The notes under the pieces are model-generated. The model was not told where the DNA came from. It was given only the letters and a program-made list of their open reading frames with translations, and did not search any database. A program made the position numbers and the translations under genes. This document shows, piece by piece, positions 33,430 through 44,174 of a DNA stretch of 64,000 bases (positions are counted from its first letter, which is position 1; every line of letters begins with the position of its first letter). Source of the stretch: Globomyces pollinis-pini (Eukaryota > Chytridiomycota > Chytridiomycetes > Rhizophydiales > Globomycetaceae); NCBI GenBank assembly GCA_025399215.1, contig MU621156.1, forward strand, positions 1 through 64,000. The letters run 5' to 3'.

Positions 33430-33524
33430 GTTCTTTGGTCATCATTCATCCTCTTCATGGAGTGTAAATCTGGTCCCTTAATAAAAAGTCGTGGCTTGTT
33501 GACTTTTTTATCATTGAGTTATAA

Positions 33525-36104
33525 ATGGATAATCAACAGTTCTTTAATCAATCGCAGAATAGACCAAATAGCTTCGTATCAAATGCATCCTTTCAGAGAC
33601 CAACCAGCTTTGTTGCTGATGACCAAAAAGGTCCTTATCACGTTGGTCAAATATTATCTATAAAAGGATATGAAGTTATCATAGAACGATTTCTTGCTGA
33701 AGGTAATTCTGTAGCATTGGTTGACCATTTCAATCAGGTGGATATGCCCATGTTTACGTTTGTACGTTAGGAGACGTTCGATTAGTACTCAAAAGAGTAT
33801 CATGCCCTGATCAACAATCTTTGACTTTATTGATTCAAGAAGCAGAAACTCATAAAAAACTTTCTGGACATCCTTCAATTGTACAGTTTTTTGAATATTC
33901 TTACAATGCTTTACCAAACGGCCAAGGCTTTGAATTGCAAATCTTAATGGAATTCTGTCAAGGTTTGGGATTTAATGAATTTAGTGTAGGGGGACATTTA
34001 GTTGATTATTTGAATTCAAGATTACAAAATAGACCAAATGAGTCGGAAGTTTTGAACATGTTTTCTCAGATCTGTGAAGGTGTAGCGCACATGCATTCTT
34101 TCAATCCTCCAATTATACATAGGGATCTTAAAATTGAAAATGTCTTACTACAAGGAAAGCAGTTCAAACTTTGTGATTTTGGATCTTGTACATCAACAAT
34201 AATACCCGCCAATTATAATTTAAACATTCAGGAGTTGAGGAAGCTTGAAGAAGAGATATCAAGTAAAATCAAATAATCTAATGTGGTGTAGAGTATACAA
34301 CTTTACAGTATCGGGCACCAGAAATGTGCGATCTCTATCAAAAGAGGTATATACAATTTACCTGATATTTAGTGGGATGAATGAGCAAGTTGATATTTGG
34401 GTACATGATTTGTATATATTTATTTTTAGGCATTAGGTGTTCTCCTTTATAAGCTCTGTTATTACGTTTGGTTCCCAATTAAATTTATTTTTTTCTAGAC
34501 AACTCCATTCGAAGAGTCTGGCAAGATGTCGATCATGAACGGAACATTTACTTTTCCATCATTCCCTGTATACTCTGATAACATCAAATCTTTGATATGT
34601 AATTGTGTTCACATCTTTGACATGTAGCTATTTGTCTGCAATGTAATATCGGTGCACGTCCTACTATCTATCAATTGTTTGAAAGAGTTTGTAACATTCG
34701 AGGGTTGAATTATTCACTGAAAATCGTAATTCATCTAACTTTAATGTTAGAAACCTCAACCTTTCGCTTTTGGCGATCCACAAAATTCAGTCAATAAGAC
34801 ATTACTAATGAATGAAAGTCCATTCCGCGAAGTGTTGAAACCTCAAAAGAGTATGGAAGTTATAGATGTGAAGATAGCACCCATGAGACGTGGTCGACCT
34901 CAGAAAGGTGGAACTGAATCAACTGCTGATTTGACAAAAAGTCAAACCAATTTGGCATTTGTAAATATAGATTCTAGTATGGCAACAGCTGTTGATGATT
35001 TTCAGAACATGACTGTTCGAAATAATGCGAGTATAGCATTTGTAGTTCTAACAATCAGAGTCACCAAATCTTGTTAGCCAAACTTCTCACGGCAATCTAC
35101 GTCATTTCAATTCAAACAGCAATTTGAAAGCTACTATGAACCCTTCCCAATTGTATGGCTCCCAGCAACAAATGTTACAAGCAAATCAGTGGGTAATTAG
35201 ATAAAAATCTTAAATATAGTCTACATCCAGTCAAAATATTAATCATCCTTTCAATCACGATCCGTTCACAAATGTAGCTGTTGCAGCAAACCCTGTTAAC
35301 ACAACACCGTCTGCGCATGGATTTAACATTAATGGTTCAATGAATTTGATCAATCCGTCAAATTTAACGACTCAGTTGTCAACATCTAGAATCAATGCCC
35401 CACCAAATAATACCGTGCAACAGTACGTCAATATGCAGTCAACAAATCAATTACCAGTGCCTCTTATAAATCAAAGTCAGAGTCAACATAGTCTAACTGA
35501 TGTGCAACGTAATGATGTGTTTTTAAAACACAAACCATCATTTGACTCTAGCCAACTGGTAAACAAAATATCAACACAGCCGGTTCAGTACAACTCTGTT
35601 ACTCCCATACCTCAACACGCAATTCCATCAAATCCAATCCCACCTGAGATTCTTTCTTCCATACACAATCCATTTACCAATACAACCTCAACAACTCCCA
35701 ATTTAAACACTGTCAATCAAAGTGCCAATACTAGGAGATTAGAGCCAAATAGCAACGCTGTCACTTCTACGACAAGTTTACCACCTACTGCACCGCCTCC
35801 AAAACCACCTAGAAATCGCACATCTATGGTCGGGGACAGTGGAATTATTGGTAAGCCAGCTGAGCCGACAACAGTTCCTCACCAACATGATCCATTTACC
35901 AGTATAAGCATGAGAAATATCTCATCCAACCAAGAACCTTCCCTAGCATCTAAACGATCAATAGGCAATTTTCAAATGTTAACGCAGGATGTTACTTCCA
36001 ATTCAAAACAGGAAACAACCAAAATCCAAACAGATTCAAAAAGAAATTCAAAAGGAATTGCTGATCGATATCTCGAGCAGATAGCCAATCAACGCGCATC
36101 ATAA
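33525..36104 (+). CDS. Ark/Prk (Numb-associated kinase family) Ser/Thr kinase
   Basis: Eleven exons, introns of 25 to 35 nt, about 763 residues. Kinase domain at residues 40-330: FLAEGGYAHVYV (glycine loop), VLKRV (lysine), IIHRDLKIENVLL, CDFGSCT, and YRAPEMCDLYQKR. The activation segment and ending ([21 protein letters not shown]) are typical of the AAK1/Ark1/Prk1 group, which phosphorylates clathrin adaptors and Pan1 and drives actin-patch turnover. The tail is long and disordered and holds NPF (HNPFTN) and DPF (DPFTN, DPFTS) motifs plus PPPKPPRNRTS, matching EH, AP-2 and SH3 ligands. The final exon ends at YLEQIANQRAS. It starts 96 nt after the preceding stop. Confidence 0.92.
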
Positions 36105-36169
36105 TACATAAACATTAGAAACTATATTCTTTTGAGTTGCTTAAAAAAACTTTTTCCCAATAGAATTCA

Positions 36170-38743
36170 ATGTTTAAGGTACCTGTTTGTTATCGGTATC
36201 ATTTATCTCGACTTTACAGTACTCCACTACCCAATTGGAAAATCAAAGTTTCCCGGAAGCGAGAGAAGGCAAGGTTGAGTAAAAACACCACCATTGATGG
36301 TTTGAAGATTGAAGTTTGACTCTAGGACATTTTCCTGATCCAAACATAAAGTTAGATAAGAGTCCAATAACATTAAATCCAATACCAATGAACCTTACCG
36401 ATACCTCTCCACCAATGCGATTTCAAGAAAAATATCAAGATTATCCTCCCAAACAAAAGAAATTAAACAGGATTGAGAAATTCAAATGGATCTTATCTCA
36501 AAACCCATCCAATTTCAATCATTTTATTGCATTCAATTACTTTCTAGAGGTTGAAAAACTTGATGACTTTGATACCACATTATCAGAATTACAAGTACTT
36601 TTGGAAGGTTTGTTTATCTGTTTTCAATTGCTAACTCTTTGTAACAGAAATATCTTTATCAACTATTTTATCTCCAGAGGTAAAAGAATATCGAGCTCAA
36701 TGTCTTCATAATTACATTATGAGTAAAGGTATTCAACCAACATTGATGTGGATGACACTCTTGGCAAACGCTAAAAGACATACCTTTCAAGATTTCTCTT
36801 GCATTAAAGTATTTTTAAATTCGATGATGGCTTTGAATATAAATTCAGATACAGCTTTAGATACAATATTTGTAAAGGGATTGATTCAAAATGGAAATGT
36901 TAAAGATGCACTTGTATTATTCAAAAGTACTACCTATATTTCAGATACTCAGAAATCAATTATGGGATATACCATATTAAATGAACAGTTGAGAATCAAT
37001 GATTTAACTGGAGCAATGAGTACTACCCTTTATTTATTCAAGTCTGGGTTTCCAATTGGAGTATGGACGGCACATCGATTGATCAAAGCTCACATTAATC
37101 AACCATCAGTGGATTATGAAGCTATTGATTTTATTTTAATGATGTTGAAAAAACAAAATATGGTCATCACCAATGGTATTTATCAAACTCTTTTATTGTA
37201 TTATCAGAAAACAGACAATTTAGAAAAATTAAAAGAGATTGAAGCATCCATTATTGCCGATAAATCGCGGGTTGTATTAAACAGATTAACTGAACGAATC
37301 AAATATCAATCACTTTATAATGATGAATTATGCGATCAAATGGATACATATTTCACAAAACAGTATACAACTAACCCAAATTTCATTGCAGATGGACCAA
37401 CACTCAGTTTATTTGTAAAATTGTATTGTAAATTGTCTTCAAGAGAGATTAAAGGATCTAGTCTATACACTCAATATTTAGCAAAGGCAAATCTGTACCA
37501 GATGCGTCTAGCTCATTCAAAGATGTATAATCCATTGGAAAGTTTAAGGATTCTAATGGAAGCATTTGCAAAAGCAGAAAATGATACTCGATGTCGTTCT
37601 TTAATGAAAATCATCAATAGGAAAGGTCATCGTAGTACTGCAAATGAATACTACCATCTTATTGACTGTTATTGTTCTAGGGGTTCTGTCATTCTATCCA
37701 AGGAAATCTTGGATGAAATGTATAGCCTAAGAATTAAACCGTCTACTGAAATATATAATAGAATCATTCAAGCTTATTTATCGCAGACTGTCCCGAATTA
37801 CGTAAAAGCTTTCGATTGTTTACAACAAATGTCAAATGCCAATGTATCAATCAATGATGACACTTTAAACCTCTTTACTGATTCTTTATGGGACTCGAAT
37901 GATTTGGAATCATCCCTTCAATGGTTAACTTATTTATCAAAACCGTATCTGACTTCCATGAATCACATGATTCGAATGTATTCTGTTAGAAAGGATGGGA
38001 TTGATAATGTATTATTTTATTATGGGGTACTACAAGATGCTGGATTACTACCGAATGTATTTACCTACGAGTATCTTATTCATGCATACTTTGAACGCAA
38101 ATGTTATGATAAGTGCATTCAATTATATGAAGAATTGATTGAAAAATCGATGGTACCAACCAAGCAACTTGTAACCGATGTAGTATCATGTTTACAAAAA
38201 TTAAAAGATATTGATGGATTAAAAAAGATTAAAAGTCATTTGATATCAAACCTTGATTTTGATTTATCAAATGATTATTTGATGATATTATTAGAATTAA
38301 AATTACATCAAGACGCTTTACAATGGATTCAAAATGAAATGATGTCAAATAGCATCACACCAAAACTGGATCTATTAAATATTTTACTTTCTGCACCAAT
38401 TGAATCATCATTGAAAGAAAAATTAATGAAATCAATTCAATATCAATACCCATACCACGCGAAATCCATTATGAAATTACCCATCCCAAAAATCGGATTG
38501 AATCCTCGTCAACTTCATGATCTTCAAACTAGAAAATTAGAAAGTATAGCCATAAATAAGAGGTTGACTCGAAAACGGATACGAATGACTGATGGTAAAA
38601 TTAGACCGAAACGAAAACCGTCATTACAACCTATCAAGGTATCCCAACTTGATCCAGCCGCTTTTACTTTGGACTTAAATGTGTTGGATGAAAAAGTCTA
38701 TGAAGATACATTGAAGAAAGGATTTGAGAGACATCACTCTTAG
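36170..38743 (+). CDS. Pentatricopeptide-repeat protein, probably mitochondrial
   Basis: Three exons, introns of 26 and 40 nt, about 835 residues. The N-terminus MFKVPVCYRYHLSRLYSTPL is an amphipathic, Arg-rich mitochondrial targeting sequence. The body has long helical repeats of about 35 residues; several PPR units can be read (IYNRIIQAYLSQ, TYEYLIHAYFERKCYDKCIQ, STANEYYHLIDCYCSRGSV). PPR proteins bind organellar RNA for processing, stability or translation. The C-terminus is basic (RLTRKRIRMTDGKIRPKRK). Starts 66 nt after the kinase stop. Exact orthologue unknown. Confidence 0.85.
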
Positions 38744-38866
38744 ATAATATTGGATAATATATATTATATATCTTTTTAAACACACACATAACTGGTTACA
38801 TTCAATAGCAACCCATAGAGTCGAATAAAACATTAGTCAAATACATAAACCCAAATATACAATAAC

Positions 38867-41082
38867 TTAGTACGGCTCCAATTCCTGTTGAACCAATTTC
38901 AAAGCTTCTTCCAAAGACAATTCTGGTTTTCGATTTTTTCGAATAAATTCTCTAGTATTCTCTAACGTTACTGATGGTTGACGATGTACCACATGAGAAT
39001 CCAACAGATTACGATTCATATCAACGAATTCAGCCAATAATTTCATATGCTGTTGAATGAAGTTATCGATGATGATGGTGTTCATGTTGGAATATTCTAT
39101 GGTTAGTGTGGATAACAATTACTGGTGAAATTAGGGTCAACTGGTGGAGTAGGTAATGAGGATTCGGTATCTGATTGATTTGATTTTTCTTTTGGTTTGA
39201 GATTGGTTGATTTTTTAGATTCATTATCATCATTGGATTGAAGATCTTGATCAGAGGTGGTGGAATGACGTTTTGGTTTCCGACCTCGACTGGTAGGTCG
39301 TTTCTCATGTTTCGATTTGCAACATTGGCAGTGTGGTTGTGGTTGTGGGGTTGGGACGGGAGAGAATGGCAAGTAGAAACCATAGGGTATCATTGGTGGG
39401 GGTGCATACATTTGTGTCATACCATGAGGAGTATACGCAGCTTGTGGTGTCATACTTGGAATATACCCATTCATACCATTTGTAGAAACAAAGGGCTGTG
39501 GTGCATTTACACCAGAGGGTGTATAAGAATGTGGAGTAGTTCCGTTCAAACCATAAGTCGAAGAATGTTGAGGTTGTGATGCCAAATTCTGTGATCCACT
39601 CAACAAAGGTTTACCATTTCTCATGCCATCCTCAGCATTCAATCCCATTGGCCCAATATCATTCAAATTCATCTGACTTTGATGAAATTTCAAAATCTGT
39701 TCTGTTTTGTTTAAGACGGGATTTGATTTCATGTTTTCAGTTGATCGTTTCGTTAAATCCAATCTCGAATTGAGTTTAGTATCAATTGACGTTAGATTGT
39801 TTTTAGATAGTTTGGTATTTAAGTTATCAATCTTGTCATTTTGCTGCATACGATTATTAGCAATTTGGGTTAATAAATTGGTAGAGTTTGATTTTGGCTT
39901 TGATATTAAATTAGGATTTGAAAATGTAGAGGTTGATTTGGTTAAACTGGATTTAGTTAGTGAAGATGTGGAAGAATGGTGGTTTTGTTTGATATGTGTA
40001 AGATTGTTAAATGATGATGATTTGAGTTTGGTTTGGATTGTTTCGGGGATACTTTCTATGGATTCATCATCAGTGGTATGATCAATTTCACTGAAATCTT
40101 TAATTTTGCCAAACGAAGGACGATGGGGGATTAGGGATGACAGATGCGACGCATTTTCTGTTATGGATATTCTCGAAGACGTTCCAATTGATGCCCTAGG
40201 TATGGATGTGTTTAAGTTGGTTTCTTTAACTGTTGATTTGTTACCAACGGCATTTTTGGTTAAAAATCCTTCAAAATCGCTTCCAATGCTTGAATTGCTA
40301 TCAGAAATTGTCGCGTTGCGATCGTCTGGAGCTGGATTGGATGAAGAGTAGGCTAGGGGACTAGTTGGTTTCAATTTTTTAATCTCTTTGGGTATCTGTA
40401 ATGATAATGCATTTTGAAATTCATTCACATTTCGCGATTGTGTAGAATGAGATGGTACTGGTGGTTTTGAATCTTTACCCTGATTCTCTTTATTTGATAA
40501 TTGTTTGTCTTTGAGGGTTTCTAGATTTATACCTTGCTTGGACAAATAATCACCTGCAGGATTGTTAATTTTTACAGAGTCTTTTGAGGAAATAACAAAA
40601 CGTTTATCGACATCCGATGATTTTTCTAATGGAATAGTATTTTTGCCAGTTGCATTTAATTCTGATGGTGACTTTGTATCCAATACTTCCTTTTTCTTTA
40701 GGTACGGATTTGTAACTGACGTGACTGGTTGTGATTTCATATATGGGTTCATTTTGTTTGGATTAGTAGGAATATCCATTTGTATTGGATTTTTCAGATA
40801 ATCATTATTATTACTCTTTGTTGATTTTATGTTTGTTGGTTTTAGATCATCATCAGATGAGATTGATAAATCGGATTGAAGATCTACTTTCTTCTTTATA
40901 TCTGTAGATTTTTGTAAAGATTTCAAATATATTTTCAATTCATCCTCTTCTTCATCAGACGAAGAATCGTTTAGAGGTTGTTTTTGGGTAATTTTTGTAG
41001 AAGGTTTTTTTATAGGATTATTAGTATTCTGATTCGTTCGTTTTGATAGTAGTGACTTTGCTTTATCTAATATCGATGTCAT
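38867..41082 (-). CDS. Disordered protein with C-terminal helix, C19orf44-like (DUF4614)
   Basis: Two exons, one 26-nt intron, about 729 residues. It begins MTSILDKAKSLLSKRTN and is highly disordered (S, N, K, T). There is an acidic serine block (DSSSDEEEDELKIYLKSL). The last 75 residues are a helix with a family-like pattern: FIQQHMKLLAEFVDMNRNLL, TLENTREFIRKNRKPELSLE and LVQQELEPY. These fit the C-terminal block of the DUF4614/C19orf44 family, as far as I remember it. That family is poorly studied and found patchily in eukaryotes. Without the splice the last block would be lost. Assignment is moderate. Confidence 0.55.
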
Positions 41083-41192
41083 TTTTTCACTAAGATTTTT
41101 TGTTTACGTTTATTCAAAATTAAAATGAATTTGTTTTTTATTTCAATCATACCAGAGTTCCATTAAATCCAAAATCAATAAAAGAAGGTAAT

Positions 41193-41429
41193 TTATAACT
41201 TTTCAGTTGCTTTCCCGGATTTCTTGATAATTTCGAATAAATCATCTTGAGAAAGAGTATCGGATTCAACCTGAACTGTTTGATTTTCTAAACTAATATC
41301 AAATTTGGAAACTCCTTCAGTCTATTACAATCAATCAGATGAATAAATTATTACCTTTTTCAAGATTCTTTCCACTGCTCCAGTGCATCCACTGCAAGTC
41401 ATTGCTACCTTGAAATTGTATGAAGGCAT
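41193..41429 (-). CDS. ATX1: Copper chaperone Atx1
   Basis: 67 residues in two exons joined through a 33-nt intron. N-terminus MPSYNFKVAMTCSGCTGAVE carries the metal-binding motif MTCxGC. The second exon gives FDISLENQTVQVES, the ferredoxin-like beta strand, and a lysine-rich end (IIKKSGKATEKL), matching the Atx1 loops that dock to the P-type ATPase Ccc2. It delivers Cu(I) to the secretory pathway. Neither exon alone passes a usual length cut-off, so the gene is easily missed. It lies 111 nt upstream of the preceding minus-strand gene's start. Confidence 0.93.
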
Positions 41430-41861
41430 TATTTGAAGTAAGATTTTTCTCAACCAAAATCAAGGGAATACAATAATACAAGCCACAAATCGGAAACTCC
41501 TCTCAAAGAGCAACGGTATACCTAGAAATGAACGAATTGGATCAATTGATTGTTGAATAAAGCATCGAACCATACAAATTGGGTTTGGGAAATAGAGGTG
41601 TTAGTAATCTAGTGGTGAGTAAAAGTAAAAGGATGCCTTAATCAGCTTCTTTAACAATCAAAATCTTTCATTTACATATTTCTAGTTTAATAGGCGACTC
41701 TTGTCAATAGACAAAGGAAAATTCTTCACTATTAAAGATTATCAGTTATATAAGGTCATATATAAAATCAAAATGTAGATGACATGACACTTGTATCACC
41801 TGCTAGTTCAATGGACTGGTGTGTGAGTCAGGGTGGTCGGAGTTAGTGAATAGTATTTCAA
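41430..41861. other. Intergenic region before the tRNA cluster
   Basis: About 430 nt. No protein gene found. Just before tRNA-Lys, at 41802-41855, a stretch with an A-box-like core (TAGTTCAATGG) occurs but lacks a B box and a foldable cloverleaf, so I do not call a tRNA. Confidence 0.35.
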
Positions 41862-41934
41862 GCCCGGCTAGCTCAATCGGTAGAGCGTGCGACTTTTAAT
41901 CGCAAGGTTGGGGGTTCAAGTCCCCCGTCGGGCT
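41862..41934 (+). tRNA. tRNA-Lys (UUU)
   Basis: 73 nt, no intron. Acceptor stem GCCCGGC/GTCGGGC (one G-U), D arm with GCTC...GAGC, anticodon stem TGCGA/TCGCA with loop CTTTTAA (anticodon TTT), T arm GGGGG-TTCAAGT-CCCCC. First of three tandem tRNA genes. Confidence 0.97.
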
Positions 41935-41938
41935 GTTT

Positions 41939-42011
41939 GGGGGTCTAGCTCAAATGGTAGAGCGCTCGCTTAGCATGCGAGAGGTACTGGGATCAATGCC
42001 CAGGTCCTCCA
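41939..42011 (+). tRNA. tRNA-Ala (AGC)
   Basis: 73 nt, no intron. Anticodon loop TTAGCAT with AGC, on a stem CTCGC/GCGAG. T arm CTGGG-ATCAATG-CCCAG. Acceptor stem GGGGGTC/GTCCTCC has a G-U pair and one U-U mismatch at the sixth pair, unusual but tolerated in many alanine tRNAs. Starts 4 nt after tRNA-Lys. Confidence 0.93.
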
Positions 42012-42013
42012 AA

Positions 42014-42086
42014 GCTTCCTTAGCTCAGTTGGGAGAGCGTAGCACTGAAGATGCTAAGGTCGTGTGTTCAATCCACACAGGGAGCA
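42014..42086 (+). tRNA. tRNA-Phe (GAA)
   Basis: 73 nt, no intron. Acceptor stem GCTTCCT/AGGGAGC, anticodon stem TAGCA/TGCTA with loop CTGAAGA (anticodon GAA), T arm GTGTG-TTCAATC-CACAC, discriminator A. Starts 2 nt after tRNA-Ala. Confidence 0.97.
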
Positions 42087-42104
42087 TATTTTTGTCGCTT
42101 TTTA
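42087..42104 (+). terminator. RNA polymerase III T-tract
   Basis: A T5 run (ATTTTTG) at 42089-42095 follows tRNA-Phe, and a second (GCTTTTTACC) comes shortly after. No run of four or more T lies between the three tRNAs, which fits a single polymerase III transcript for all three. Confidence 0.7.
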
Positions 42105-42459
42105 CCATACCATTCTTCCCCTTTGATATTTGATAGTCATTCTCAAATGCTGAACAGTGACTCCCGTTTTTTACCAACTAATTTGTCCTCTATCAAGAAA
42201 ATGAGTTGAAATGGGATTGTAATGAATTATAACTCACGCCAATTGCCGATCTATCTATATATTATTGGTTTTGTTAATTTTACAATCTATAATAGTAAAT
42301 GCTGTAATTTACCGTGACCAATCATAAACATCATAATAATAGGGTTTAATCTATTTAGTAATGTAAGACCGTGTCTATGACATGATTGGTCGAAATATAT
42401 GTTATTTAATTGTTATTTAATACATAATAGGTAATAGAAGGGTTGTAAATTCATTTTCT
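42105..42459. other. Intergenic region downstream of tRNAs
   Basis: About 355 nt, very AT-rich. No gene, repeat or RNA seen. Confidence 0.4.
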
Positions 42460-42697
42460 TTAATTCACATCTGGTGCAACATTAAAAATAATTTGGCCAA
42501 CACGCACGTCCCAACCAGGCCATAAAATTTTAAGCTAGATGATAATTTAAAATTTCCTTCTAATTTATCACCAGTTAACTAACCTCAGGAATATCAAGAT
42601 TCAGTCTCTCAATACTTGAATGCAATCCGAGACGCAATCCGTACAGACGTAGAGCTACTACTAAATATGCCTCCAGGCTGATTAATGACAGCAACAT
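42460..42697 (-). pseudogene. Doubtful small gene or gene remnant
   Basis: Two minus-strand blocks join through a 49-nt putative intron (42535-42583) to a 62-residue protein starting MLLSLISLEAYLVVALRL and ending with WPGWDVRVGQIIF and NVAPDVN. The same DNA in another frame reads GGFGGTYVAVINQPGG. Two protein-like frames in one short stretch and a longer-than-usual intron suggest a decayed gene with a frameshift. It overlaps the upstream region of the secreted protein gene on the other strand. Family unknown. Confidence 0.3.
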
Positions 42698-42832
42698 AAG
42701 TTCCCCCAAACCCACCCGTTTTTCCTGTGTATGAAATATCGCTTTTGTAATTTCAACACAGCGTTACACAGTTTACCCTATATAAATTGAAAGGGGACAT
42801 GGAAATTTCATTAAACATTAAACAATCAAGCA

Positions 42833-43264
42833 ATGTTATTTCAATCAATCCTTCTTTTCGCTTCTGCGCTATGTGCTGCAGTAAATCAACCACAGTCTGA
42901 CAACTTTATCACGGGTAGCCTTTATTTTGGCAAAGACTGTTATTCACCATTGGAGCCTGGAAATTATCGTAAAATAGTGTTAGGAGAAGATTATAGACCA
43001 CAGGATTCAACTGAACTAAAGAAACTCTGGTGGAATTACCCGTCCAAAGAAATCAAATTGGAATTCTTTGCTGATAAATCTGCCAAGAATCCTTATGCTA
43101 CCATCACACCAACTGGAAATTATTTTGTAGCAAGCGTTTGTGGATTAGATGGTGCACAGTGGGCTGAAGAATCATTTACAGTGTCTAAACGAGGATTCTT
43201 GAAAGGGGATGTTTATTTTTTGAACGAGAACTCATTTGTTCGTGCATCCAGATCTGGTTTATAA
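42833..43264 (+). CDS. Secreted protein of unknown family, tandem copy A
   Basis: 143 residues, intronless. Signal peptide MLFQSILLFASALCAAV. The mature part is a small beta-rich domain with two cysteines (FGKDCYS and VCGLDG), probably a disulfide, and an aromatic motif LWWNYPSKEIKLEFFADK. Its C-terminus is GDVYFLNENSFVRASRSGL. Copy B is about two thirds identical. No known domain recognised. TATAAATTG at 42780 is a candidate TATA box about 50 nt upstream of the ATG. Extracellular. Confidence 0.85.
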   Translation: MLFQSILLFASALCAAVNQPQSDNFITGSLYFGKDCYSPLEPGNYRKIVLGEDYRPQDSTELKKLWWNYPSKEIKLEFFADKSAKNPYATITPTGNYFVASVCGLDGAQWAEESFTVSKRGFLKGDVYFLNENSFVRASRSGL

Positions 43265-44174
43265 ACTTTAGAACAATAAATATACTTGATTAAGTAGTAC
43301 AAACTTTCAAGTCTTCCTTCTTGACCTATACATCTATCTACACAGCCAAATGCTCCATGTTACGGCCACTTCACATGTAAATCCTTTTAGGAGTCTTATT
43401 ATACTAATCGGAAAGTGAAACTATGGGTTCAAGTCATGGTGTAGGTACACTCTTTATTGGTACGTTTACTGATTTATATATATGTTATTGTATCAGCATT
43501 GCACTTCGTAGGAAATGATTTCTTTTGACAGAATCATTTATCCTTTATAAAGTTGACGACTATGAACTACAAACTTGGGATGTCTAGCACGTCATGTTTC
43601 ACCATCAAATGCAGAATTGAAAGAAAACGAAAAGAATAACCATGCGGATTGTATGATCACAAACTGCCAATCAAAAAAGGAATATTCTTTTGATTGGCAC
43701 AGAGTCTATCATCCTCCAGAGAATGTGTTTTCAAACGTCATCGTCAACTTAATTTGTAAAAATAGCGCGTTTCTGAAACGAATTTAGAGCATCACTGCAG
43801 CTCAAAAGCATGTCAAAAAGGACGATATATTTATCGATCCAATAAATTTGTTTCAAAGAAGCCATGCCCGTCCATGCACATGCAAAGAAGAACTGGGTGA
43901 TTGCGTGATTGCGTGTTTCACATTTATGAGGTCTGGAACTCAAATATGCAGTTATAAGAGATCGTAAGCATTAAAAACAAGTTTAAAAGAACCGGAATGA
44001 TCAGGTTTGGATTTGATAAATCACCAGTCATGAATAATGTTGTCAGAAACTGCAGTCAGGCCAATTATGGAACAGTTGTGTGACAATTCAATTCAGAATC
44101 TGCCATATTTCAGTGTTACACCAATGCTTCACGGAAATTTAAATAGAACAATTTTTTTGTTAATCGACCTAAAT
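43265..44174. other. Intergenic region between tandem secreted genes
   Basis: About 910 nt. Short open frames on both strands without homology or good starts. It must contain the promoter of copy B. No RNA gene seen. Confidence 0.35.

Noticed and set aside
41802..41861. A fourth tRNA upstream of tRNA-Lys
   Set aside because: An A-box-like TAGTTCAATGG is present, but there is no B box or cloverleaf and the anticodon arm cannot be drawn.
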